Shown here piece by piece: positions 10,035-18,409 of a stretch of DNA of 55,278 bases (positions within the stretch are counted from its first letter, which is position 1; every line of letters starts with the position of its first letter). Where the stretch lies: contig CAMJGE010000013.1 of the NCBI GenBank assembly GCA_946405145.1, positions 1-55,278 on the forward strand. The letters run 5' to 3'. This DNA is from an uncultured Prevotella sp. (GTDB lineage Bacteria > Bacteroidota > Bacteroidia > Bacteroidales > Bacteroidaceae). The position numbers and the translations under genes are program-made. The notes below the pieces were generated by a model that had not been told where the DNA came from, searched no databases, and was given only the letters and a program-made list of their open reading frames with translations.

Positions 10035-10122
10035 AATTGCTAGATTTAATTCTAGCAATTGTTACATTTAAATCTAGCAAGTTCTAGAATTAAATCTGGC
10101 AAACTCTTGCCAATATCGGCAA
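10035..10122. repeat. 22-bp TCTAGCAA-type repeats with inverted copies
   Basis: Three related units start at 10045, 10067 and 10089, an exact 22-bp period. They begin TTTAATTCTAGCAA, TTTAAATCTAGCAA and ATTAAATCTGGCAA. The first is also the right arm of a 10-bp hairpin (AATTGCTAGA at 10035-10044 against 10051-10060, six-base loop). The third contains a second inverted repeat, TGGCAA / TTGCCA. The array ends about eight bases before the -7 box of gpmI. Confidence 0.75.
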
Positions 10123-10129
10123 AAAATAG

Positions 10130-10137
10130 TAACTTTG
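10130..10137 (+). promoter_or_regulatory. -7 box of the gpmI promoter
   Basis: TAACTTTG fits the Bacteroidetes -7 consensus TAnnTTTG and lies 42 bases before the gpmI ATG. The repeat array just upstream would overlap its -33 region. Confidence 0.75.
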
Positions 10138-10179
10138 CAGCGCAAAATATAGAACGTACGTTTAAAAAGTAATAAGATT

Positions 10180-11700
10180 ATGGCAAAAAAAGCACTTTTG
10201 ATGATTCTCGATGGTTGGGGAATCGGTAAGCATGGTAAGGGTGATGTGATTTTCAATACGCCGACTCCTTACCTCGATCTGTTAACAGCTACTTCTGCTC
10301 ACTCTCAGCTGATGGCCTCTGGTGAGGACGTTGGTCTGCCCGACGGACAGATGGGTAACTCTGAGGTGGGTCACCTCAATATCGGTGCTGGTCGCATCGT
10401 GTATCAGGATCTGGTGAAGATCAACCGCGCCTGCAAGGACGGCTCTATCATGGAGAACCCCCAGGTGAAGGCCGCTTATAGCTATGCTAAGGAGAATGGT
10501 AAGAAGCTGCACCTGATGGGTCTGACCAGTGATGGTGGCGTACACTCAAGCCTCGACCACCTCTTCAAGCTCATCGAGATCGGTAAGACCTATGGTCTGA
10601 AGAATCAGGTGTTTGTACATTGCTATATGGATGGTCGTGACACTGACCCCAAGAGCGGTAAGGGCTTCATTGAGCAGGTGTCTAAAGTCTGCGCTGAGAA
10701 CGATGCCGCCATTGCTTCTATCGTTGGCCGTTTCTATGCGATGGACCGCGATAAGCGTTGGGAGCGTGTGAAGGAAGGTTACGACCTGATTGTTAACGGC
10801 ACTGGTAAGCAGGCTACTGATATGGTGAAGGCCATGCAGGAGAGCTACGATGAGGGCGTGACGGATGAGTTCATCAAGCCTATCCACAATGCCAGCGTCA
10901 ACGGCTGTATCGAGGAGGGCGACGTAGTGATCTTCATCAACTTCCGTAACGATCGTGCTAAGGAGATGACCATTGCATTGACTCAGGAGGATATGCCAGA
11001 GCAGGGCATGAAGACGATTCCTGGACTGCAGTACTACTGCATGACTCCATACGATGCTAACTTCAAGGGTGTTCATATCCTCTTCCCGAAAGAGAACGTA
11101 GAGGATACCTTAGGCGAGTATCTGAGCAAGCAGGGCAAGAAGCAGCTGCACACCGCAGAGACGGAGAAGTATGCTCACGTAACCTTCTTCTTCAATGGTG
11201 GTCGCGAGGCTCCATACGAGGGTGAGGATCGTATCCTGGTTCCTTCTCCGAAGGTGGCTACCTACGACTTGAAGCCTGAGATGAGTGCCTATGAGGTAAA
11301 GGATAAGCTGGTGGCTGCTATCAACGAGGCTAAGTACGACTTCATCGTGGTGAACTTTGCCAATGGTGATATGGTGGGTCACACTGGTATCTACAACGCT
11401 ATCGCCAAGGCTGTATGGGCTGTTGACAACTGCGTGCGTGAGGTGATCGAGGCTGCTAAGGCCAACGATTACGAGGCTATCATCATTGCCGATCACGGTA
11501 ATGCTGATAATGCCATCAACCCCGATGGTACACCTAATACCGCTCACTCACTGAACCCTGTTCCCTTCATCTATGTAACCAACAACAACTCGGCTACAGT
11601 GAAGGATGGTCGTCTGGCTGATGTTGCTCCTTCTATCCTGCATATCATGGGACTGGAGCAGCCTGCAGACATGACGGGTGAGAATCTGATTCAGGATTAA
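10180..11700 (+). CDS. gpmI: 2,3-bisphosphoglycerate-independent phosphoglycerate mutase
   Basis: GpmI (506 aa) interconverts 3- and 2-phosphoglycerate in glycolysis and gluconeogenesis using two metal ions and a phosphoserine intermediate. The metal-binding opening LLMILDGWG, the catalytic serine in [14 protein letters not shown], and the C-terminal metal site [14 protein letters not shown] are all visible. The length is typical. It has its own promoter and a strong terminator, so it appears monocistronic. Confidence 0.97.
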   Translation: MAKKALLMILDGWGIGKHGKGDVIFNTPTPYLDLLTATSAHSQLMASGEDVGLPDGQMGNSEVGHLNIGAGRIVYQDLVKINRACKDGSIMENPQVKAAYSYAKENGKKLHLMGLTSDGGVHSSLDHLFKLIEIGKTYGLKNQVFVHCYMDGRDTDPKSGKGFIEQVSKVCAENDAAIASIVGRFYAMDRDKRWERVKEGYDLIVNGTGKQATDMVKAMQESYDEGVTDEFIKPIHNASVNGCIEEGDVVIFINFRNDRAKEMTIALTQEDMPEQGMKTIPGLQYYCMTPYDANFKGVHILFPKENVEDTLGEYLSKQGKKQLHTAETEKYAHVTFFFNGGREAPYEGEDRILVPSPKVATYDLKPEMSAYEVKDKLVAAINEAKYDFIVVNFANGDMVGHTGIYNAIAKAVWAVDNCVREVIEAAKANDYEAIIIADHGNADNAINPDGTPNTAHSLNPVPFIYVTNNNSATVKDGRLADVAPSILHIMGLEQPADMTGENLIQD

Positions 11701-11720
11701 TATCCGGATAGATGATAAGA

Positions 11721-11755
11721 AAAATGAGGAATGCTCAATCGGCATTCCTCATTTT
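11721..11755. terminator. Bidirectional terminator between gpmI and the phosphatase gene
   Basis: A perfect 14-bp stem pairs 11721-11734 with 11742-11755 around a seven-base loop. The stem ends in AAAA on one side and TTTT on the other, so it can act for gpmI (+) and for the convergent phosphatase gene (-). Confidence 0.9.
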
Positions 11756-11758
11756 CGT

Positions 11759-13717
11759 TTATTTCAGTTCGATAGCAAGCATCGTCAGATCGTCGCTCTG
11801 TTCTGCGATGCCCACAAATGTGTGAACGGCATCCGTCATATGCCTGATGACCTGAGTTGGCTCAAGCTGACCATCGGCAACCATCGATTCGGCAATATTC
11901 TTGATACGCTCATCTCCAAACTGGGCATGATCGATGTTCTCGGCTTCGTTCAGTCCATCGGTAAAGAGGAAGATGGTGGTTGGTCGTTCAAATGTTATCT
12001 CCTGTTGCTCGAATATAAAGTCAGCAATGACGCCGATAGGCAGATTGCATTCACAAGGCAGCAACTTGACTTCACTGCCTAACAGCAACGGTGCATCATG
12101 ACCTGCATTACAATAGCTCAACTTTCCAGTTTTCAAATCAAGCACACCCACAAAGAGGGTGACAAACATATTGGTATCGTTACCTTCAGACTGTGCCTGG
12201 TTTAAGGCATTCACAATATGGTCGGGCTTTGATACATGTTGGGAGATATTACGGAACAGCGAGCGTGTAACAGCCATGAAGAGGGAGGCAGGAATACCCT
12301 TACCTGATACATCACCAATACAGAAGAACAACTTCTCGTCGCGGATATAGAAATCGAACAAGTCGCCTCCAACACCCTTTGCTGGTGTCAGTGTACCATA
12401 GATGTCCAGATCATTACGCTCAGGGTAGGGTGGGAACGTCTTAGGCAGCATCGACATCTGGATATCGTGAGCCACCTTCATCTCATTCTCGATAGCAGCC
12501 TTTTGGGCTGTGGCATTACGAAGATCTTCAATATAGCTAGTCAGTGACTGTTGCATCTGGGCAAACGAGTCACGCAGATGATGGATCTCGTCGCGACTCT
12601 TCAGTTCAGGCAATACCGTTTTGAAGTTACCCTTTGCCACCTCATCAGCTGTTTCAGACAATTGCTGTAGCGGGTTGACTGCTTTCTTGATGGATCTGCG
12701 GCCAAAGAAATAGACCACCAACAGGCCTAAGAGGATGAACATGATGGCGATGCCCGCAATAGCGTACCCTACAACATCTATAAAGAATATGGGCATTACC
12801 AAACAGATGTTCCAGTCGGTGTATTTTACGACCTGCCTGCAGAGGAGCGTCTCTACACCTTCTACCATTTTCTGTTCTTCATGACTATCAGCGACGGATA
12901 GATGTCCCCAACTCTTATTATAATCATTGATATAGGGTTGCATATTCTCAACGACAAGGCGCTTCGTGTCAGGGTGAACTAACAAGGTGCCCGTGCTATC
13001 GGTCATAAAGAAATATAACTGATATTCAGGATTCCATTCCTCTGAATTTTCCCAATTTAAAGCGCGTGTTGGCTGCATCTTCTCGTTCAACCAGGAAAGC
13101 GACAGATCGACTCCTAATACGGCCACTGTGCGGTTCTGTTGATCATGGATGGGCAATAGGTATGATACCAATGGTGACTTTAGGCTGTCATTGTCGAGGA
13201 AAGGTTTTGCCCAGTAGCCTTTCTTACTGGAAATAGCATCTTTGAACCATTTGTCTTTTACATAGTCATTGCCCTGATCGCATGCGTCCTGAGATTCCAT
13301 GATAACACTGTCACGCCGAGAGGCATAAGGAGCAAACAAACGACCTTTCTTAGGATAATACCCTTCAACAAAATAAATGCCACAGCTGCGCATGTATGGG
13401 TTCAGCTTGAGCATTCGGTTTATGATGTCATACATCTTATCGGCATTATTCAGATTCTCTTCGATAAAGGGTGCCGTATTGGTGGCGGCCATGTAGAGGT
13501 CGGACGTGATGCGGCGCACCTCTTCTTTCTCACCTTTCAACACGCGTTCACAGATGCTAAATGCACCAACTCTCACGATTCCATAGGTTAGCAAGAAAAG
13601 TAAATATACAGGGATAATCATGATGATGATCATTCTCAGCATGATACGCCATGTGAGGCGTTTGGCAAAGGACTTCGGATATCCAGTTGTCGGTTTTTTC
13701 TTGAAGAAAGGTAGCAT
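11759..13717 (-). CDS. Membrane sensor PP2C-type (SpoIIE/RsbU) serine phosphatase
   Basis: This 652-aa protein has a transmembrane helix near residues 18-45, a large extracytoplasmic sensor region of dCache type, a second membrane helix near 315-340, a HAMP linker, and a C-terminal PP2C/SpoIIE phosphatase domain. Phosphatase marks are KVAHDIQMSMLP, GGDLFDFY and IGDVSGKGIPASLFM, which include the metal-binding aspartates. RsbU-like proteins usually dephosphorylate an anti-sigma antagonist; no such partner is encoded nearby, so the target is unknown. The frame is open 10 codons further upstream, but the ATG at 13717 is chosen because it lies just downstream of the -7 box at 13737-13744. Confidence 0.88.
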   Translation of the reverse strand: MLPFFKKKPTTGYPKSFAKRLTWRIMLRMIIIMIIPVYLLFLLTYGIVRVGAFSICERVLKGEKEEVRRITSDLYMAATNTAPFIEENLNNADKMYDIINRMLKLNPYMRSCGIYFVEGYYPKKGRLFAPYASRRDSVIMESQDACDQGNDYVKDKWFKDAISSKKGYWAKPFLDNDSLKSPLVSYLLPIHDQQNRTVAVLGVDLSLSWLNEKMQPTRALNWENSEEWNPEYQLYFFMTDSTGTLLVHPDTKRLVVENMQPYINDYNKSWGHLSVADSHEEQKMVEGVETLLCRQVVKYTDWNICLVMPIFFIDVVGYAIAGIAIMFILLGLLVVYFFGRRSIKKAVNPLQQLSETADEVAKGNFKTVLPELKSRDEIHHLRDSFAQMQQSLTSYIEDLRNATAQKAAIENEMKVAHDIQMSMLPKTFPPYPERNDLDIYGTLTPAKGVGGDLFDFYIRDEKLFFCIGDVSGKGIPASLFMAVTRSLFRNISQHVSKPDHIVNALNQAQSEGNDTNMFVTLFVGVLDLKTGKLSYCNAGHDAPLLLGSEVKLLPCECNLPIGVIADFIFEQQEITFERPTTIFLFTDGLNEAENIDHAQFGDERIKNIAESMVADGQLEPTQVIRHMTDAVHTFVGIAEQSDDLTMLAIELK

Positions 13718-13732
13718 AATCTCTATAATTTG

Positions 13733-13768
13733 TTTGCAAAGATACATTTTTTATCTTATCTTTGCAAA
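13733..13768. promoter_or_regulatory. Interlocked divergent promoters of the phosphatase gene and ung
   Basis: A perfect 12-bp inverted repeat (TTTGCAAAGATA at 13733-13744 and its complement at 13757-13768) flanks a 12-bp centre. The minus-strand -7 box TATCTTTG (13744-13737) serves the phosphatase gene and the plus-strand one (13757-13764) serves ung. Each promoter also finds a TTTG -33 element, 20 bp from its own -7 box, within the arm that holds the other promoter's -7 box. The two polymerase sites therefore overlap completely. Confidence 0.8.
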
Positions 13769-13789
13769 CAAAAACAGAAAAAAGCGTTT

Positions 13790-14455
13790 ATGAGTGTACA
13801 AATAGAGGAGAGTTGGAAAGCGCATCTCAGTCAGGAGTTTGAGAAGCCTTATTTTACGCAGTTGACTACAGCTGTTCGACAGGAGTATATGCAGACCACC
13901 TGTTATCCGCCAGGTAAGTTGATATTCAACGCCTTTAACCTGTGCCCGTTTGACAAGGTGAAGGTGGTGATTATCGGACAGGATCCTTATCACGAACCTG
14001 GTCAGGCTCACGGACTGAGTTTCTCTGTGCAAGATGGTGTGCAGTTCCCTCCTTCATTGCAGAATATCTTCAAGGAGATTCAATCTGATTTGGGTACGCC
14101 AATTCCGGCTTCTGGCAATCTGACTCGCTGGGCTGAACAGGGTGTGCTGCTGCTGAATGCCTCACTGACAGTAAGAGCGCATCAGGCAAACAGTCACTCT
14201 ACGTTAGGCTGGCAGAAGTTTACGGATGCTGCTATCCAGGCGCTTGCCACGCATCGCGAGCATTTGGTATATATGCTTTGGGGCGGTTATGCCAGAGGCA
14301 AGGCTTATATGATTGACAAGACTCATAACCTGGTGCTTGAGAGTGTTCACCCCTCACCATTGAGTGCGAATCGTGGTGGCTGGTTCGGGCAGCATCAGTT
14401 CTCGCGTTGTAATGCCTATTTGGAACAGAATGGCATGACTCCCATTAATTGGTAA
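13790..14455 (+). CDS. ung: Uracil-DNA glycosylase, family 1
   Basis: Ung (221 aa) removes uracil from DNA as the first step of base excision repair. The catalytic water-activating motif GQDPYHEPGQAHGLSFSV and the C-terminal HPSPLSANRGGWFG loop are both intact. The frame extends 20 codons upstream, but those codons lie on the promoter, so the ATG at 13790, 25 bases after the -7 box, is the start. A cysteine-cluster gene follows 19 bases downstream. Confidence 0.96.
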   Translation: MSVQIEESWKAHLSQEFEKPYFTQLTTAVRQEYMQTTCYPPGKLIFNAFNLCPFDKVKVVIIGQDPYHEPGQAHGLSFSVQDGVQFPPSLQNIFKEIQSDLGTPIPASGNLTRWAEQGVLLLNASLTVRAHQANSHSTLGWQKFTDAAIQALATHREHLVYMLWGGYARGKAYMIDKTHNLVLESVHPSPLSANRGGWFGQHQFSRCNAYLEQNGMTPINW

Positions 14456-14474
14456 TCTCAATCTCTTTCGGCTT

Positions 14475-15104
14475 ATGAATCTTCCTCCTATTATTCAAGT
14501 TGGTGATGTGTTGCTCTCGTCGGAGATTCTGACTGAGAAGTTTTGTTGCGACCTGAGTGTATGCAAAGGCGAATGCTGTGTGGAGGGCGATGCTGGTGCC
14601 CCAGTTACGATGGATGAGATTGGTGCTATCGAAGAGTGTGTGGATGCAGTGTGGGATGATCTCTCGGCTTCAGCTCAAGCAGTGATCGACAAACAGGGTG
14701 TGGCCTATACAGACCAAGAGGGCGACTTGGTGACGAGTATCGTGGGCGGCAAGGATTGTGTGTTTACCTATTATGGTGACATCGAGGACTGGAACACCCA
14801 TCTACCCATAAAGAACTGTTGTCTCTGTGCGTTGGAAAAGGCTTACAGAAATGGGAAAACTCGTTTCTGCAAGCCTGTGAGTTGTGCGCTTTACCCCATC
14901 CGTGAGAAGAAGATAGGTGACGGGCTGATAGGTTTGAACTATAACCGTTGGGCAGTCTGTAAGATGGCTGTGGCAAAGGGTATTCAGGAGAATCTGCGAT
15001 TGTATCAGTTCCTCCGTGAGCCACTGATACGGCGTTTTGGCGAAACGTGGTATCAGGAGCTGTTGGAGATGGTTGAGGAACTGAAGCGCCAGAACTATTT
15101 ATGA
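14475..15104 (+). CDS. DUF3109 family cysteine-cluster protein
   Basis: This 209-aa soluble protein matches the DUF3109 family, common in Bacteroidetes, whose function is unknown. It has an N-terminal cluster FCCDLSVCKGECC and a second group NCCLCALEKAY...RFCKPVSCALYP, ten or so cysteines suggesting metal or Fe-S binding; that is inference. It lies 19 bases after ung and probably shares its transcript. Its TGA stop and the stop of the convergent AraC-type gene interlock (TTATGA), a six-base tail-to-tail overlap. Confidence 0.85.
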   Translation: MNLPPIIQVGDVLLSSEILTEKFCCDLSVCKGECCVEGDAGAPVTMDEIGAIEECVDAVWDDLSASAQAVIDKQGVAYTDQEGDLVTSIVGGKDCVFTYYGDIEDWNTHLPIKNCCLCALEKAYRNGKTRFCKPVSCALYPIREKKIGDGLIGLNYNRWAVCKMAVAKGIQENLRLYQFLREPLIRRFGETWYQELLEMVEELKRQNYL

Positions 15105-15974
15105 CTTTCTGTACTGCGACGGACTCATGCCCACATGATCCTTGAAAAATTTCCCGAGGAAACTCTGATTGGGGAAATGCAGTTCTTCGGCAATGACCTT
15201 GACATTCTTGACAGTGTTTCTGAGTTGCACGCGTAACTCAAGAATGATATAGTAGTCAATCCATTCGTTGGGTGTGCGATGACTGGCATGTCTCACGGCT
15301 TCAGCCAGATACTTAGGCGTGATATTAAGTTGCTGTGCATACCAACTGACACGTCGTTCGTGCTTGAAGTTCATCTCCACAAGTTTGATGAATTGGGTGA
15401 AGATGTCTTCTAACCTTGACTTGGGGTTATCATTGTTCTTCACACGGAAGATAATATTACTCAGGTCGTAGAACATTGCCAGCAACAGCGCTTTGATGAG
15501 TTCCTTCTGGAAGTGGTTTCTATTGTCGCTAACCTTCTCCTTGATCACATGGAAATATTCCTTGAAGGTCTGAATCTCTTCTTGCTCCAATCTCATCACG
15601 GGATGTAGACGTGAGAAGAGGAAGAGAGAGGTGAGATCACTGACATTCTGTATGATCTCTCTGAAGAAGTTGACTGACATGACCATGCACAAGCCTTCCA
15701 TATCGTCGGAGTGTTGGTAGCTGTCAACGATATGCCGATCGCTGACAATGAGGATGTCTCCTGGTTTGATGACCTGCTTGATGGTGTCTAACTGATACAT
15801 GACTTCTCCCTTGGTACACAAGCCAATCATGATGAAGTTCATGCTTCGAGGTTCTGTGGGTATAGGAACCTCGTTGATCCTATCCGTAAGGACAAGGTCG
15901 TCGCAGAGATAAACGGCTCCACTCCATCCCTTTGCCCTTGTTATGTCTGTTTCTTGAATAATTGATTTTACCAC
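15099..15974 (-). CDS. AraC family transcriptional regulator
   Basis: This 291-aa regulator has an N-terminal cupin-like ligand-binding region (about residues 20-110, MYQLDTIKQVIKPGDILIV) and a C-terminal AraC double helix-turn-helix. The first HTH is RRVSWYAQQLNITPKYLAEAVR and the second includes EELHFPNQSFLGKFFKDHVGMSP. The start is taken as GTG at 15974, which overlaps the stop of the fucosidase gene by seven bases and implies translational coupling; an ATG further in would cut the domain. It probably controls the fucosidase gene or other fucose genes. Confidence 0.85.
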   Translation of the reverse strand: MVKSIIQETDITRAKGWSGAVYLCDDLVLTDRINEVPIPTEPRSMNFIMIGLCTKGEVMYQLDTIKQVIKPGDILIVSDRHIVDSYQHSDDMEGLCMVMSVNFFREIIQNVSDLTSLFLFSRLHPVMRLEQEEIQTFKEYFHVIKEKVSDNRNHFQKELIKALLLAMFYDLSNIIFRVKNNDNPKSRLEDIFTQFIKLVEMNFKHERRVSWYAQQLNITPKYLAEAVRHASHRTPNEWIDYYIILELRVQLRNTVKNVKVIAEELHFPNQSFLGKFFKDHVGMSPSQYRKS

Positions 15975-18325
15975 GTCTTGATATTTTGAGTTTTACCTGC
16001 TTTCAGTTTGACGGTCTTTTGCTGACCATTATATAATAAGGTGATAGTGCTGGTGGTTTTTGACTTGATGCTACAGTTACGCACTTTTCCACCTTTCCAT
16101 TCGAAGCTGACTTCGAAGCCGCCGCGTGCACATAGTCCGCTCACACTACCATCAGCCCATTGCTCAGGAAGTGCCGGCAACAGTTCGATCTTATTTTCGC
16201 CACTCTGCATCAGCATCTCGCAGACACCTGCTGTTCCACCAAAGTTACCATCAATCTGGAAAGGCGGATGGGCATCCATCAGATTGGGGTAGGTGCCACC
16301 ACTATGACGGCGATCCGGCCCTTTGTATTCATCGGGTGTAACATAGGTCAACAGCTTCTGGAAGATGTGATAGGCCTGCTTGGCATTATGCAGACGGGCC
16401 CAGAGGTTGATGCGCCAACCTGTGCTCCAGCCTGTGGTCTGGTCGCCTTTGATCTCTAACGAGCGTTCTGCTGCCTTCTGGAGTGTGGGATCTGTCAGAT
16501 GATTACCAGGATAGAGGCCGATGAGGTGACTCTGATGGCGATGCTGGAAGTCCCAGTCGTCCCAGTCGTAATACCACTCGTTCAAGTCACCCATGTGTCC
16601 GATAGTATAGGGGTGCAGCTTTTCTAAGGCTTGTTCCATCTTCTTATTCTTCTCCCCCAGAATCCTACCAGCTGCGATGGTGTTGATCAAGAGCTCACGG
16701 ATAATGGCAAGGTCGGCAGTACCTCCATAACAGGTAGTACCGTGATAGCCTTTGTCTGTCTTATACTCGTTTTCTGGTGAGGTGCTGGGTGCTGTGATCA
16801 GTTCTCCAGGCTGCTTCGGATTGTCGATGAGCCAGTTCAGACAGAACTGAGCGGCTCCTTTCATCAACGGATATGCCACTGTGCGAAGGTAGTCTTTATC
16901 CTGTGTGAACTGGTAACGCTCCCAAAGGGCATTCACGAGCCAGGCGCCTCCCATGTTCCAGTTCGACCACTCAGGACTCTCGTGTTTCTCGCCTACGGGA
17001 TTAGTCATCGCCCAAATGTCGGAGTTGTGACTTGAGCACCAGCCCTCGTGGATATTATAGTAGTTGCGGGCAGTATATTGTCCGTTGGCAGCTAACGCAC
17101 TGATAAAGCCATCGAGTGGCTGCGACATCTCTGCCATATTGGCTACGAAGGCAGGCCAGTAATTCTCCTCTAAGTTGATATTTACTGTGTAGTTCCCGCG
17201 CCAGGGTGACCAGAGGTGAGGGCTCCACAAACCTTGCAGGTTGGCGGGCACCCCAGGGGTGCGTGATGAAGCGATGAGCAGATAGCGCCCGTACTGGAAA
17301 TAGAGCTCCTCCAGGTAGCGGCTCTTCCCTCCGCCGTCAGAGTAAGCCTTTAGAAGGGCGCTGGTTGTACTAGGGATACAAGGAGTCCTAGTCTGGCTAG
17401 GATTACTAGCCCGACTAGACAATCTGATCTTCACGCGATTGTAGATTGCCTTGTAATCTTCCAGGTGGCGATTGTAAAACTCATCGAAGCTGAAATTCTG
17501 GGTGTGCCAGATGTCGTTGGCAGCATTCTCCAGATAGGGTGCTGCTTCTTTTACAGGATGCTTATCGAAGCCATTGAAACTCGTCTCGTTGATGAGATAG
17601 AGGATGGCCTCTTTGGCATGACTGATAGTTAGAGATGAGTCACTTGCCAATACCTCACCATCGGTCTTCACAGAGAGCATAGTACAGAAGTGGATGCTCT
17701 CATTGGCATCGCCAGTGGCATGACCAGTCATTGTGAGTTGCGTGGGAATGGCTTTGACGTGATGGGGCACCTGGGCTGTCAGGGCAATCTTGCAGTTGAT
17801 GTTGCCTCTGAGGCGGATGGCTATCAGCTTATCAGGGTGAGAGGCAAAATACTCTCTTGTGATGACGCTTTTCCCGCGTGTGTACCTATCTTTGATAATA
17901 GCTGAATCGAGACTGAGACTGCGATGGTAGTCGCTGACCGCACCTAATCCAAGATCCTTGATATGAAGGGTGCCAAGCGGTTGGAAATATTGTGAGTTAG
18001 GCCCCTGCACATGCAGTTGGAGGGAATCTGCCAGCTGGTAGTCTTCGTTGAATAATGCTTCGCGGATCTTGGGGATCCACTGATGGGCATCAGCATCAAG
18101 GTTTCTGTCAACTGGCTTTCCTGTCCACAGGGTGATGTCGTTCAGATAGATGATATTATCATCAGTGCCACCATAGACCAATGCACCCAGTTTGCCGTTG
18201 CCGATAGGCAGCGACTCTTCGAAGAAGTCGGCAGGACGGTCGTACTGCAATAGCATCGGTGCCTGTTCCTGAGCCGACAATGTGAGGGTGGTTGCCAGCA
18301 TTGAAATCAAGAAGGTTTTTCTCAT
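15968..18325 (-). CDS. GH95 alpha-L-fucosidase, secreted
   Basis: A 785-aa glycoside hydrolase family 95 enzyme, which removes alpha-1,2-linked fucose (some members act on L-galactose). It has a signal peptide (MRKTFLISML..LTLSA/QE), the N-terminal beta-sandwich motif ESLPIGNGKLGALVYGG, and the (alpha/alpha)6 barrel. Family catalytic positions are visible: Asn in HNSDIWAMTNP, the acid Glu in TSPENEYKT, and Asp in DGNFGGTAG. The frame runs 174 codons further upstream across the promoter and the opposing ptb gene; that part is not coding. Residues about 301-320 (SSRASNPSQTRTPCIPS) are encoded by a CTAG-N5 repeat and look inserted compared with family norms. No SusC/SusD pair is adjacent. Confidence 0.92.
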   Translation of the reverse strand: MRKTFLISMLATTLTLSAQEQAPMLLQYDRPADFFEESLPIGNGKLGALVYGGTDDNIIYLNDITLWTGKPVDRNLDADAHQWIPKIREALFNEDYQLADSLQLHVQGPNSQYFQPLGTLHIKDLGLGAVSDYHRSLSLDSAIIKDRYTRGKSVITREYFASHPDKLIAIRLRGNINCKIALTAQVPHHVKAIPTQLTMTGHATGDANESIHFCTMLSVKTDGEVLASDSSLTISHAKEAILYLINETSFNGFDKHPVKEAAPYLENAANDIWHTQNFSFDEFYNRHLEDYKAIYNRVKIRLSSRASNPSQTRTPCIPSTTSALLKAYSDGGGKSRYLEELYFQYGRYLLIASSRTPGVPANLQGLWSPHLWSPWRGNYTVNINLEENYWPAFVANMAEMSQPLDGFISALAANGQYTARNYYNIHEGWCSSHNSDIWAMTNPVGEKHESPEWSNWNMGGAWLVNALWERYQFTQDKDYLRTVAYPLMKGAAQFCLNWLIDNPKQPGELITAPSTSPENEYKTDKGYHGTTCYGGTADLAIIRELLINTIAAGRILGEKNKKMEQALEKLHPYTIGHMGDLNEWYYDWDDWDFQHRHQSHLIGLYPGNHLTDPTLQKAAERSLEIKGDQTTGWSTGWRINLWARLHNAKQAYHIFQKLLTYVTPDEYKGPDRRHSGGTYPNLMDAHPPFQIDGNFGGTAGVCEMLMQSGENKIELLPALPEQWADGSVSGLCARGGFEVSFEWKGGKVRNCSIKSKTTSTITLLYNGQQKTVKLKAGKTQNIKTW
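17370..17423. repeat. In-frame CTAG-N5 array inside the GH95 gene
   Basis: CTAG occurs at 17370, 17388, 17397, 17406 and 17415, with CAAG at 17379. These are six consecutive 9-bp units with a constant tetramer and a variable five-base spacer. Nine is a multiple of three, so the reading frame is preserved. The right part also forms a palindrome with 13-bp arms and one mismatch. Confidence 0.9.
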
Positions 18326-18349
18326 AAAGTGTCGATTTTCGTTATTTCG

Positions 18350-18381
18350 CTTGCAAAGATACAAAAGTTTTTGTATATTTG
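18350..18381. promoter_or_regulatory. Divergent promoters of the GH95 gene and ptb
   Basis: The minus-strand -7 box TATCTTTG (18361-18354) serves the fucosidase gene and the plus-strand TATATTTG (18374-18381) serves ptb. They are separated by 12 bp, exactly as in the ung/phosphatase pair. For ptb a CTTG at 18350-18353 sits 20 bp upstream as a -33 element; a good -33 for the fucosidase promoter is not evident, which may mean it needs an activator. Confidence 0.7.
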
Positions 18382-18409
18382 CAGCATAAAACCCTAAAAA
18401 ATAAACCCT

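Noticed and set aside
10017..10060. Palindromes after rnhB as a terminator
   Set aside because: Neither hairpin is followed by a T-run on either strand.
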